Source: Pelobates cultripes
Taxonomy: Eukaryota > Chordata > Amphibia > Anura > Pelobatidae
NCBI GenBank assembly: GCA_933207985.1
Contig: OW240916.1
Coordinates: 291,685,514-291,749,513, forward strand
Length of the DNA: 64,000 nt
Reading direction: 5' to 3'
Numbering within the stretch: the stretch's first letter is position 1; each line of letters opens with the position of its first letter. The position numbers were made by a program, and so were the translations under genes. Positions 12,778 to 23,125 of this stretch are shown piece by piece. The notes under the pieces were generated by a model. That model was not told the origin of the DNA, ran no database searches, and saw only the letters and a list, made by a program, of their open reading frames with translations.

Positions 12778-12823
12778 ACCCCTGACGAAGGTGCACGCAA
12801 GCACCGAAACGCGCGTCGGGTTT
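12778..12823 (+). ncRNA. Candidate hammerhead ribozyme, minimal PLE type
   Basis: The elements appear in hammerhead order. Stem I CCC (12779-12781) pairs with GGG (12818-12820) and can extend by A-U. The core CTGACGA spans 12782-12788. Stem II is GGTGC (12790-12794) with GCACC (12801-12805) around loop ACGCAA. GAAA follows at 12806-12809. A very short stem III is ACG/CGT with a two-base loop, and GUC precedes the predicted cut after 12817. PLE hammerheads are known for tiny stem III. The flaw is one extra A (12789) between the core and stem II, which may weaken or abolish activity. Confidence 0.45.
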
Positions 12824-13455
12824 TCCGTTTTTCACTTTTCTCACTCTTTCACAGGGCACTTTCACTATGTGCAGGCAACCAACATCCTAAGTATGGTTCT
12901 GCACATTAGCACATCTATATTTTTCTAACCTCCTTTCTCTGTCCTAATTCCATTCTTTTATTTAGAATTAAGAGTATTAGACTACAGTTATTACAATAGT
13001 CTTTTCATCTGTTTTCAACATATCATTTTGAGAGTTTTTCTTATAGTTCCATCATTTAGGTATTGCAATTATAGCAATCTTAGTGAGCACAGGGCTCTAA
13101 CAAGCTATTTAGCAACATATGGACATTTAGATACTCTCTTATTTAGAAACTGCAACAATATCGTTATTCAATTTTGATGTTAACAGGCAGTATGCTTGGA
13201 ATTAGGTACTTTTCTCTGTGACTTATTTGATACATATATTTTTCATTACCATTAGACTTTGACCAAACAATTATAAAGTCAGTAGTCTATAGTATATTGC
13301 AGTCACTGATTAGTAAAAGGGAGGTTTTGCCCAACAGGCTGTTTTCACATTTCTCTTCACAATGGGATGATTTTTTAATCTGGATAAGAGATTTTGTTGT
13401 ATACATCAGGGTATTAACAATTAATATCTACTTCACTACTGTTTAATTCCAGTAT

Positions 13456-13610
13456 AAGTTCAATTCACTGGTTTTCCAGTGAATTGACTTAGATTTTTTC
13501 TGTTCATTTAGGGGTTAAGCCCCAGGACACCCCTGGAGTGTCCATTTAGGTGTCTTTTTGGAATCCACTGGAGGTCTGTCCCTTGAGGACAGAACCAGTA
13601 CTGGTGGATA
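13456..13610 (+). other. Array of four hairpins at the PLE 3' end
   Basis: Hairpin 1 (13456-13490): a roughly 15-bp stem, CAATTCACTGG pairing with CCAGTGAATTG around TTTT, with one bulge. Hairpin 2 (13511-13523): GGGG/CCCC. Hairpin 3 (13525-13543): GGACAC/GTGTCC. Hairpin 4 (13563-13609): outer ATCCAC/GTGGAT enclosing TCTGTCC/GGACAGA. They sit within 175 bp of the right boundary of the element and may be the structure the element's RT recognises, which is inference. Confidence 0.6.
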
Positions 13611-13628
13611 CCATAAACATATTTTTGT

Positions 13629-14065
13629 AGTTTTATAAATTAACCTTGTTACACTTCCTCCACCAGCTGCCAATCAGACAGCCAGTTCTGTTACTTCCTG
13701 GTAGTTTAGATCTTTTTTTTTTTTTTGCCTTGCAAAGAATCCTCTCTGTAGTACAGCTTAATGAGAGCCTGTGATTAGGCAGACACAGAAAGGGGAGGGC
13801 TTGCAGTAGTTGCAGATAATAGATCTGAAGCTATTGCAAGCCAAGATTTCATTTACCTAAAGAAACATACACAATAAATTGCACGCACCTTTTCTATATC
13901 TACTAAAATGTTAAAGAAGTTTTACTTTAAACCCTGAAATGCTAGGAAGGAGACTAATACCTTAAATGAACACTACAGTGACAGTAATATAAAATGTATA
14001 CCTGTCACTATAGTTTTAAAAGCATAGTTTAGGGTCCATTGATTACACTCATGTTCTGCTGAGGA
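13629..14065 (+). repeat. Right copy of 437-bp direct repeat flanking the PLE
   Basis: Near-identical partner of 9597-10032 at a constant offset of 4032 bp. Differences seen are T to C at the CTCCATCAGC site, C to G in CTCTCTCTAG, and one extra T in the T-run. It ends in GCTGAGGA and then runs into unrelated LINE sequence. Confidence 0.9.
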
Positions 14066-14760
14066 AGCCATCACGTAGGAGGAAGTATTTAGAAATAATG
14101 ATCACTGTTAAGACCACATCTTGAATATACTGTGCAATTTTGGGCACCTGTTCTAAAGAAGGATATTATGGCACTAGAAAATGTGCAGAGGCGGGCTACA
14201 AAATAAATAAAAGGAATGGAACATTTCATTAAGGTTAACAAATTTAAACCTCTTTAGTTTAAAAAAAAAGTTGCCTCAGAGGGGATATGATAATATTATA
14301 CAAATATATCTAGGGCCAATACAAACCATTGTGTGGCAATCTATTCACAAACCAGACTTTACATAAGACACAAGGTCATGCGTTTAAACTGGAAAAAAGA
14401 AGATTTCGTCTAAAGCAAAGAAAAGGTTTTTTTACTGTAAGAACAATAAGGATGTGGAATTCTCTGCCTGAAGAAGTGGTTGTATCAGAGTCCGTACAGA
14501 TGTTCAAACAGTAACTAGATGCATACTTGCAAAATCAGAATATGCAAGGATATACTTTTTAGGGTAATAGCTTCTTGATCCAAGGATTAATCTGACTGCC
14601 ATTCTGGGATCAAGAAGGAATTTTTTTCCTAGTTTGTTGCAAAATTGGAAGTGCTTCAAACTGTTTTTTTTTTTTTGCCTTTTTTTTGGATCAACAGCAA
14701 AAAACAGGAAGGCTGAACTTGATGGACGCAAGTCTCTTTTCAGCTATGTCAATATAGAAT
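14066..14760 (+). pseudogene. CR1-like LINE 3' end with RT C-terminal relic
   Basis: Reads as the last part of a CR1/Rex1-type LINE polyprotein. Broken frames resemble LEYC.QFW.P..K.DI..LE..Q..A, then from 14329 an open stretch gives HAFKLEKRRFR followed by TIRMWNSLPEEVV, a typical C-terminal hallmark of these LINEs. The 3' untranslated part (about 14560-14750) contains GACTGCCATTCTGGGATCAA and CTTGATGGACGCAAGTCTC. The same tail recurs at 55060-55255 (+) and, inverted, at 36195-36365 and 55905-56070. Degenerate. Confidence 0.75.
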
Positions 14761-14976
14761 GTTCAGGTTATTTGTGAGGTCCACAAGCACATCAAGAGTG
14801 TCAAGGTGGGCTATCCCAGCTATTTCCCTAACTCCATGATTTTACGAGTCACACCTCATGAATAAGTTTGAAAATGGAGAAGCCCCCCAGAAATAACTAA
14901 TGAGCAGTATCATTAGCTGATTTAGCTCTTTTTTTCTCCTTTTTGCCTAAATGCTTAAGTAGTGTAAGACACTTGG

Positions 14977-15106
14977 ATTTATTGAGGTCCCAGAAGATAA
15001 GAAACATTTCTGCCTATACCTGGGTCTTTTTTTCAAGTTTTGCTGAGCTTGATCAAGATCTTGGTCCAGGTTAAAATGTTGGCTGTCTTCTGGGACCTCA
15101 ATAAAT
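14977..15106. repeat. 130-bp foldback element
   Basis: Arms 14977-14997 and 15086-15106 are perfect 21-bp inverted repeats (ATTTATTGAGGTCCCAGAAG and complement). Weaker inner pairing (AACATTT with AAATGTT, ACCTGG with CCAGGT) surrounds CTTGATCAAG near the centre. Probably two inverted ends of one repeat family. Confidence 0.7.
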
Positions 15107-17574
15107 TTGTTGTGTGCTAGTTGGGTTTCTTGGGTGTTTCTTAATTATGGCAGCTGGGGAAAGATATAGTCACCCATTCTTGCAACATCTGTATTCCAGA
15201 GTTCTTGGGATCTTCTAGTTGAATGCTTGAGAAGAAGTCTTAGTTTAAAAAAAAAAATTTTCTTGGCTTGATTCAATGAAGCGTATCACATAAAATAATT
15301 ACAAGCGGTAATTTATAAGTAACACATTTGAGGTTATGGGTTTCAGATCTTAAATGTTCCATCTTAAATATAAATAAACAAAACATTACAAACTAAGTAT
15401 TTGGTGTTTAGGCATTAAATATCTCAATATTGGAGGCAAAAAGCTTGTATTGTAAAATTTATACTGTGGAGCTATGGGTGGCCAAACGACCACAACTCAG
15501 TCTGTAAATTCTAACGTTGATTTGATTTTAGATTGCGTTGCTCTGTCTAGGGAATTAATATGGGTTTGCCAAGAGATGAAAAATGTTTTCATTAGGGTAC
15601 TTTTATTTAACGAGGGTGCTGCCCAATCCATATAAAAAAGGAAGGAGATTTTCATATAAAGTAAGGATAGTGGAGATGGGGAGGGGCAGATCCAATGGGG
15701 TAATATACTTTCACATTCTGCAGCAAGGATCATCTGTGCTAGTTTTGGGATGTGATTTGTTCCCTCATTGTTACCCACTATGTTGCCAACAATGGAGAGA
15801 TTTTAAAAGACCTACCTATTTATATAATTTTTAACTTGCTTTTAGAATATTTCAATCCCCACACAACCCCAAAAGCAATGGTAGAGATCTGCTCTGTCTA
15901 TCCCACATTTTAAAAAGTTGGCTAATTCCCTGAGATTTAGGGGAAATTATTTTTGAGGTCAGTAATACGCATGTTGTTCGATCTTCAAATGCATTTCCTA
16001 ATAGGAAGCTATTGGGAGTAGTTTAGGAATCTTGACAGTCGTTGTTGTGAGTATTTCATGCGTTAATGCTGAAAAGTGGGTTACCCACCTTAAAACACCC
16101 GATTATGTGATCGGGTAGTCTAGATTAGGTCTGATTTAGGAGTAAAGTGATTAATTGAGTATGATGAAGTGGTTGATTGTGTACATGCATACATGCATAA
16201 TCTCTATGGAATGGTCCCAGTCTGCCAAACTGAGATGGAAGAATTACCGATCAGGCTGCGTGTCTTTAAGTATGCAAAATGGGGATATTAAGGTCCAGAA
16301 TTTTGTATCTGATTTGCTGGAACGTAAGGATCTTTTTTTGGATTCATCCAGAATATTTGGCTACGTATTTTGTAGACTTTACATACGCTACTTTATTAAA
16401 GAATGTTCACAACCACATCTATTGAGTACACCAATAACCCCCTTGTATACCTTTTACCATGATGTATCATTAAACTAGAGACCTGTTTTTTAAAGGAATC
16501 CGAGGAAATCCTGAAAAGCACCATTTTTTATTTTGGAGGTCACAGGCCTCACCAGAGGAGGGGACATTGGACAGAGCACATGGCTAACATCATTTGTTAC
16601 ATGACACTGCTTCACTTACACACTTAACATATCGCTTACGCCACAGTAACCCACACCTAGCTCTATTTTCGCACAGTATTTGGGGTAAGGATTCCGTGGG
16701 AATATTCAGTGCCACACAGAGTGCCACACCACCCTATCCATTTATTTATTTTTAATTTAATTAAACAAAACATTGCAATGTTGGTACAGTTCACATCATG
16801 TTCAGCCAGTAGAATACGCACTAACCTTTGGGGTGGCTATGGGAACACGAACTGAATACTGACATGTTAATGCACACAGTTTTCCTGGAGGCACACATTT
16901 TTCTGTATGTACTTAACTTAGATGGCGAGGAGTTCTGAGTGGCAGGGGAGATGCAATGACACCGGGAGGAAGAGAAGACTGGTTAGGAGTCACAAGGGTA
17001 GTATATGTAAAAGTTAGGTACATAGGAAAGCGTTTTAACCCTTACACAGCCAGAGGGGTGCACATTGTAAACAGCAAGATGATTATAATCTTTAAAAATA
17101 GGAAATATGATGAGAAACGTACTGAAAGCCATGAGAGCCATATGAAGTGGTGCATTGAATATGTGCAGTATATTCGCCTTCATTATCCTGGTGGGGGTAA
17201 AGGGGACAGAGGGTAGAAGGGAGGTAGATTGTGTGCTTTTAGCAACCCTTGTGATCCATAACCATTAATCTCCAGCATACAGAACCCATTAGCTTCCACC
17301 ACTGCAGTGTAAAAGCATCCCGGAGCTCTGTCAGCTATTATCATCATACAGCTGGAGGAATAATGCTGGATTAACAGCCTCACTGCCACAATGTAAAACA
17401 ATGACAATATGATTCCTGTGACATCTCCTGCAGTATTGGGTTTTAAGTTGATAAAACTCTGAACCTCTTTACCTTTTATTCCCCATCTCTTCGAATTATT
17501 TTATTAGAGCAGGTCCTTATCATCATAGTATATAGCTCATCATCAAGATATAATGTTTGAAGCTATGTGTTATA
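15107..17574. other. Unassigned, repeat-like
   Basis: No host gene seen. A 93-codon minus frame (15497-15778) has a faintly L1-like C-terminal look (WQTHINSLDRATQ), and a 107-codon plus frame at 16155-16478 has no recognisable domain. Neither is supported as a gene. Confidence 0.4.
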
Positions 17575-18370
17575 GTTTAGGGAAGGCCACTAACTCCTTG
17601 TCATTTTGTAAAGAAGGGCCACTAACTCCATGTTATTTTGTAAGGAAGAGCCACTAACTCCTCCTCATGGTGTAAGGAAGGTCCCACTAAGGATGCTAAC
17701 TCCTCCTCATGGTGTACGGAACGACTGCTAATTCCTAGTCACGGTGTAAGGAAGGTTCCACTTACTCCTTGTCATGGTTTAAGGAAGGGTCGCTAAGTCC
17801 TTGTCATGTTGTAAGGAAGGCCCGCTAACTCCTCGTCATGGTATAAGGAAGGTCCTGCTAACTCCTTGTCATGGTGTAAGGAAAGTCCTCTTAGTCATGG
17901 TTTAAGGAAGGGTTGCTAATTCCTTGTCATGTTGTAAGGAAGGCCCGCTAACTACTTGTCATTGTGTAAGGAAGGTCCTCTTGGTCATGGTTTAAGGAAG
18001 GGCCACTAACTCCTTGTCATGTTGTAATGAAGACCCGCTAACTCCTAGTCATGGTATAAGGAAGGTCCTGCTAACTCCTTGTCATGGTGTAAGTAAAGTC
18101 CTCTTAGTCATGGTTTAAGGAAGGGTTGCTAACTCCTTGTCATGTTGTAAGGAAGGCCCGCTAACTACTTGTCATTGTGTAAGGAAGGTCCTCTTAGTCA
18201 TGGTTTAAGGAAGGGCCACTAACTCCTTCTCATGGTGTAATGAAGGCCCGCTAACTTCTTGTCATGGTGTAATGAAGGCCCACAAACTCCTTGACATGGT
18301 ATAATAAAGGCCCGCTAATTCCTTGACATGGTGTAATGAAGGCCCACAAACTCCTTGACATGGTGTAAAT
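17575..18370. repeat. About 40-bp degenerate minisatellite
   Basis: Around 20 diverged tandem units built from CTAACTCCTTGTCATGGTGT followed by AAGGAAGGTCC. Variants include GTTTAAGGAAGGG and AATGAAGGCCC. A higher-order pattern is visible: 17865-17990 and 18070-18215 repeat the same series of unit variants. Confidence 0.85.
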
Positions 18371-19860
18371 TTCTTGATCCCATAAATTTTGCATACTGCA
18401 GGGCAGCACTTTTCACTTGCCATCCATCAGCAGGGGAATGGTATTTTGCCACATTGCCGAGGATCTATTTTTCAGGCAGAGGTTTCTGTGTTGGCCCCTG
18501 ATTGTGATAATTCTAGGAACAGTTGTACAATCGCATGATACATGCAATATGGACTAGCTGAAACCTCCACTGGCAAGTTAATTAGATACTTAAAATATAA
18601 TAATGCCAAGCAGTAGCTGTGGCTCTAACTTTTGAAAGGTGCCACGTTTCTTAATAACAGCCAACACATGCCACCAATTAAAAAAAAAATCCCCAGCTTT
18701 TTGCCACTAGGAGTTTGGCCTAAGGTTTGCAAATCTCTTATTATGTCTCTAGAATTTATGTTTTAGTGAATACCTAAAACTAGACTCCAGCTCAGTAACA
18801 TGTACGTATCGCATTACTCATTATAGATAATCACAGTATGAGTGCTTTGTAGAAGGTGCACTGTAAAAAGTAGTCACTGAGCGAAACGCGTGTTGGTCCT
18901 GACATTCCTTTCACATTGATGTGAGCAGGAAGCTACAATCAGTCTTTGTATGACAGTCGGTGAGCGAGAGATGATACTGTGAACCCATACACAGAGCCCA
19001 GTGTGTAGGCAGCTGCTGTAGGTTTCATATCAATACTGGCTTTGAGCTCATTCCGGTGAATCACAGAAACCCTTTTGTTTTCTACCTGCAGATTCTACAA
19101 AATTTAAGGCCAAAGTTTAAATCCTTTTTTATTTTATTTTTTATATTCTTTATTTATGGTGTGCAAATGATGACAGAAAGCTTGGTAAGCCCAAACCGCA
19201 TTCACAAACATAGATAAACCAGGTTTTTGGAAACAGTGACATTCGGATCTGGGCAATACTTATCACACTAGAGGAAAATGTTAGACATGGTTAGTTGTAG
19301 GGCATTATAAAATAAATCAAGCAAACAAAACAGGTTAAACGACATGGCATGCTGTATACATCACTTATAGAAAAAACTGTTAAGAGCATGCCATATGCAG
19401 TATAGACCCCTGATCCCCACAGACAGCCCCAGACAGGTTAATAGCTGGAGGAATAGTATGGACCAGGTTAATAATCTGTTAGGATACACTCCCAGGTGTC
19501 AGGTAGGGATCCCACCACCATCACCAGCAGGACACAAGATGTAGACGCAGGTCCGTCTCCTCAGTGTGAGCAGATAGCCATTTTGCTGCTTTTGCAACAC
19601 CAGCTTAAGGCACAAGGTGTCAGGCACAAGTCCACTCAGGGTGTAGGTTGCTGCTTGATGCTGTGGTGGAGGGTTATCAGCCCTTTTCATGCAGGTTCCA
19701 AAGATATCCCCAAAAACTTCCTCCTGTCTTCCACGAAATATATACAAAAAATAGGGGATGATCTGCTAAGCCAATAACAAACAGAAAAACATAGCGTATA
19801 ACTGTGTATATGAATATACCACAAGTATTTCACATATTCACTGAAGTTTTAATGCCTTTA
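18371..19860. other. No host gene; one PLE-like tail motif
   Basis: At about 18877-18898 lies CACTGAGCGAAACGCGTGTTGG, matching the GAAACG end of the PLE ribozyme-like motifs at 12782 and 30507. The rest is unassigned repeat-like DNA. Confidence 0.45.
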
Positions 19861-20345
19861 GTATAAATTCCCTCCAAGGATTCAATCTTCACTCTGTATT
19901 CTTGCAGGAGCAGATTCTCCCGTGGTGGTAGGTCGCCAAGGGTCCGCAGAAGGATAGGTATAACTCACTTTGGCCAGCGGCTCGTTGTCAATGAAAGCTG
20001 CGTTGTCCAATAAATGGGCCTTAGCGCCAGGTAGCTGTGTTCCGGTCTGGGCCACTTGAGCTGTATGTTTCTCAGGTAGGATCGCCCAGAATTGTCCGCC
20101 ATCTCCATCGCCTGCCCGTGCTGTGTGGCAGGCTCGGCAGCCATCTTGTGATGTGGGTGAGTCTACCAACCATTCGGGCCGACAGCAGGGCACCAGGGTG
20201 GACTGGGATAAACCCCACCGGTCCAAAGGGGGGGAAACAGGGCTTGCGCCTTTGAAGTTCGAAGAGTCCGGCTTGTTGCAAACAGGCAGGATAGCGGGGA
20301 GCAGCCGTCCACCCCACTCACCACCTGGATAGGCCGCAATCATGC
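19861..20345 (-). pseudogene. Repeat-derived GC-rich open frame, unidentified
   Basis: A 153-codon minus frame (19882-20343) is Pro/Ala/Thr-rich and GC-rich relative to its surroundings, and it lies inside repeat-like DNA. It might be the 5' leader or ORF1 of a retroelement on the minus strand, but I see no recognisable domain and assign no function. Overlapping frames on the plus strand are shadows. Confidence 0.3.
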
Positions 20346-21092
20346 AGGTTTAATATCACGCAAGGGACCACAGTGCACTGAACTGTCACTTCTCAGTGTC
20401 ATATGAGGGGTTTTGCAGCATTTGTGAACCTAAAGGTCTAAAAATTGTGGGAGCTGTTCTTCCATGTGACTATGCATCTTGACGGTCCGGCCCGCCCCCT
20501 AAAACCTTTTTCAAGTCTCTGGTGTTCTTTATTCCGTGAGTTCCACGGAAGCAGAATTCTGGGACACAAAGTAAGGAATGATTCACTAAACTGAAAATAT
20601 AAACATTTTGGAAAATACAAACAAGCAGGTAAAATAGCTGCAGTAGTAGGATTTTTCCAATTCATCCAGGGATGTGACTAGCTTCCAGGAACACCTAGCG
20701 CTTGAGCCCAAACAAAACTCAACGACCACTAGTTTATGGCTCTACCCAAAGAGCCATATCGCCACCTCTCTCTCTGCAAACCGTGCCAGCTGTGTAAACC
20801 AGGATATCAAAGAAGAAAATGGCCAGAAAAAAAGTTTCTGGATTACCAGGTATTGAAGGTAATTCTGCACTACTTTAGCAATGCAGGAGAGGTACAGTAC
20901 AATACCATCCTTATTCCCTTAGTAGCCTGGAGGAACATTATATCAATGCCCTCCCCTAGCAAACACCTTTGAATTCATACATTTTGGCTTAAAGTATGCA
21001 GTTGTAGAAGGATAGTGTAAATGAAAACTCCAGGCAATATAACTGCTGCAATTTGCTGTAGTGGTTATGGTGTCTGGATTGTTCCTTTAATG
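20346..21092. other. No recognised gene
   Basis: Short open frames only. A TTAA-MITE scrap lies at about 21020-21092 (CTGCAATTTGCTGTAGTGGT, then TCCTTTAA). Confidence 0.4.
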
Positions 21093-21560
21093 CAAGCATG
21101 TCAAACTAAAAGGCTAGCACGGGCCAAGTAAACAAGGTTTAAATTTATGATTTTATGCAGGCCGCAAAAAAAAAAAAAAAAAAATTCAATCTTCATAGGA
21201 ACATTTATTTTGAAAAGTACAGTATTAAAAAAAAAAAAAAACAGCAACCCCCTCTACTAAACCACAGCACCCCTCTACTGAATCCCAATCCTCCCCCTCT
21301 ACTAAACCCCAGCCCCCTCTACAAAATCACAGTCCCTTCCCTCTACTAAATCTTAGCAACCCCTCTACTAAATCCCAATCCTCCCCCTCTACAAAATCCC
21401 AGTCCCTTCCCTCTCCTAAATCTTAGCACCCCCTATACTAAGCCCCAATCCAACCCTTCTACTAAACCCCAGCCCCCCTCTACAAAATCCCAGTCCCTTC
21501 CCTCTACTAAATCTTAGCACCCCCCTCTACTAAATCCATCTCCCTGTTTAAAAAAACAAA
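21093..21560 (+). repeat. hAT-like left end followed by C-rich repeats
   Basis: Starts with CAAGCATGTCAAACT, the same terminus as the hAT at 39912, then shares GGCTAGCACGGGCCAAGTAA with it. From about 21240 to 21535 a 25-35-bp CCCTCTACTAAATCCCA-type unit repeats. The equivalent CCACTCTAATACACTGCCCC repeats occur inside the 39912 copy. No right end is identified. Confidence 0.6.
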
Positions 21561-21664
21561 CAATATTAGCCAACAAGCAGTATCCGGAGTCCAAAGCGGA
21601 TCCTCACGCTACGTCAGAATGTGACGTGGCGTTGCGTGTCTCCATGCACCTCCAGGTCCTCCAC

Positions 21665-21910
21665 TCTCCAGCCACAGCCATCGCAACACTGACTGACACT
21701 GACTGACACACACTCACTGAGACACACTCACTGACAGAAACACACACACACTCACTGACAGACACACACACCAAGACACACTCACTGAGACACACTCACT
21801 GACAGACACAGACACACACTCGCTGACAGACACACAGTCACTGACAGACATACACACTGACAGACATACACACTCACTGACAGACACACACATTTACACA
21901 TTCACTCACC
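21665..21910. repeat. CACTGACAGACACACA microsatellite
   Basis: Alternating ACACTCACTGACAGACACACA units. The minus-strand Ser/Val/Cys frame is an artefact. Confidence 0.85.
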
Positions 21911-21924
21911 CTCACAAATAATTA

Positions 21925-22075
21925 TATTTATTGCTGATTGCTCCCAACCTTGGTTAGTACTCCACCAGCGTTACTACAGGTTTGATTCCCAGTATGATCA
22001 GTTCAGTCTTTCATCCTTCCAGGATCTATGAATTGAATATCGTTAAAGAGTCACCATGAGTACCTGTATTGCAAG
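21925..22075 (+). repeat. Degenerate tRNA-derived SINE
   Basis: A B-box-like GGTTTGATTCC (21979-21989) is followed by TTCAGTCTTTCATCCTTCC and an ATGAGTACC segment, the same order as in the better copy at 59669-59911. The A box is not clear. Confidence 0.55.
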
Positions 22076-22469
22076 GAGACTGGCTTAGAACTGCAGCACT
22101 TTCTAAATATCACAGCAGCTCTGAGAAGGAGCCGAGAGCTTTCAGTCAGGATGCTGGAACAGTCACAGTTGTCATTCCAATGCATGATATAAATTTTGTC
22201 CAAGCTGTGTTGGACAGGGGTTTACAGAATAAAAGTAGACGCTATGTCCTAGGATGAAATGCTCCTGATTGGAGCATCGCTTCATAATGAGAGAGAGTGG
22301 TTACCCTACAGCTGCAGTTAAACTCACTAAAAAGTTAATCTGCTGGAACTTTGATGGTGAGTATCTTCCATTAGCTGGCCTCTCTTAACCAATGAGCTTC
22401 TATAAATTTAATAAACTTAGAGATCATACAAATTTTCTGTATAATCTTTTCTCCTGTGTAAAATGTGTT

Positions 22470-23125
22470 GTACCTCCATGCTCTGCTGTTGGGGAGTTGG
22501 TAATCTCAGCTCTGCTGTTGGGGAATCAGTAATCTCAGCTCTGCTGTTGGGGAGTTGGTAATCTCAGCTCTGCTGTTGAGGAATCAGTAATCTCAGCTGT
22601 GCTGTTAGGGAGCCGGTAATCTCAGCTCTGCTGTTAGGGAGCCGGTAATCTCAGCTCTGCTGTTTGGGAGTCAATAATCTCAGCTCTGCTGTTGGGGAAT
22701 CAGTAATCTCAGCTCTGCTGTTGGGGAGTCGGTAATCTAAGATCTGCTGTTGGGGAGTTGGTAATCTAAGGTCTGCTGTTAGGGAGTCGGTAACCTCAGC
22801 TCTGCTGTTGGGGAATCAGTAATCTCAGCTCTGCTGTTGGGGAGTCGGTAATCTAAATTCTGCTGTTAGGGCGTCAGTAATCTCAGCTCTGCTGTTGGGG
22901 AATCTGTAATCTCAGCTCTGCTGTTGTGGAGTCAGTAATCTCAGCTCTGCTGTTGGGGAATCAGTAATCTCAGCTCTGCTGTTGGGGAGTCGGTAATCTA
23001 AATTCTGCTGTTAGGGAGTCAGTAATCTCAGCTCTGCTGTTGGGGAATCTGTAATCTCAGCTCTGCTGTTGTGGAGTCAGGAATCTCAGCTCTGCTGTTG
23101 GGGAGTCGGAAATCTCAGCTCTGCT
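22470..23125. repeat. 29-bp minisatellite
   Basis: About 22 copies of a 29-bp unit, CTCAGCTCTGCTGTTGGGGA followed by GTCGGTAAT. Variation is mostly G/A in the GGGGA and in the third quarter. The block at about 22800-22910 recurs at 22945-23060, indicating a larger duplication inside the array. Confidence 0.9.

Larger units (their letters stand above)
10033..13628 (+). mobile_element. 5'-truncated Penelope-like retroelement (PLE)
   Basis: The 3.6-kb interval lies between the two 436/437-bp direct repeats. It begins inside the reverse transcriptase just before the YIDD box. It contains the rest of RT and a GIY-YIG endonuclease (to 11216), a long AT-rich 3' region, a CCAAT/TATA promoter-like segment with a candidate hammerhead ribozyme (about 12700-12823), and a run of hairpins next to the right end (13456-13610). 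PLEs encode RT plus GIY-YIG endonuclease and often carry hammerhead motifs in LTR-like ends. The near identity of the flanking repeats suggests a young insertion. Confidence 0.85.
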
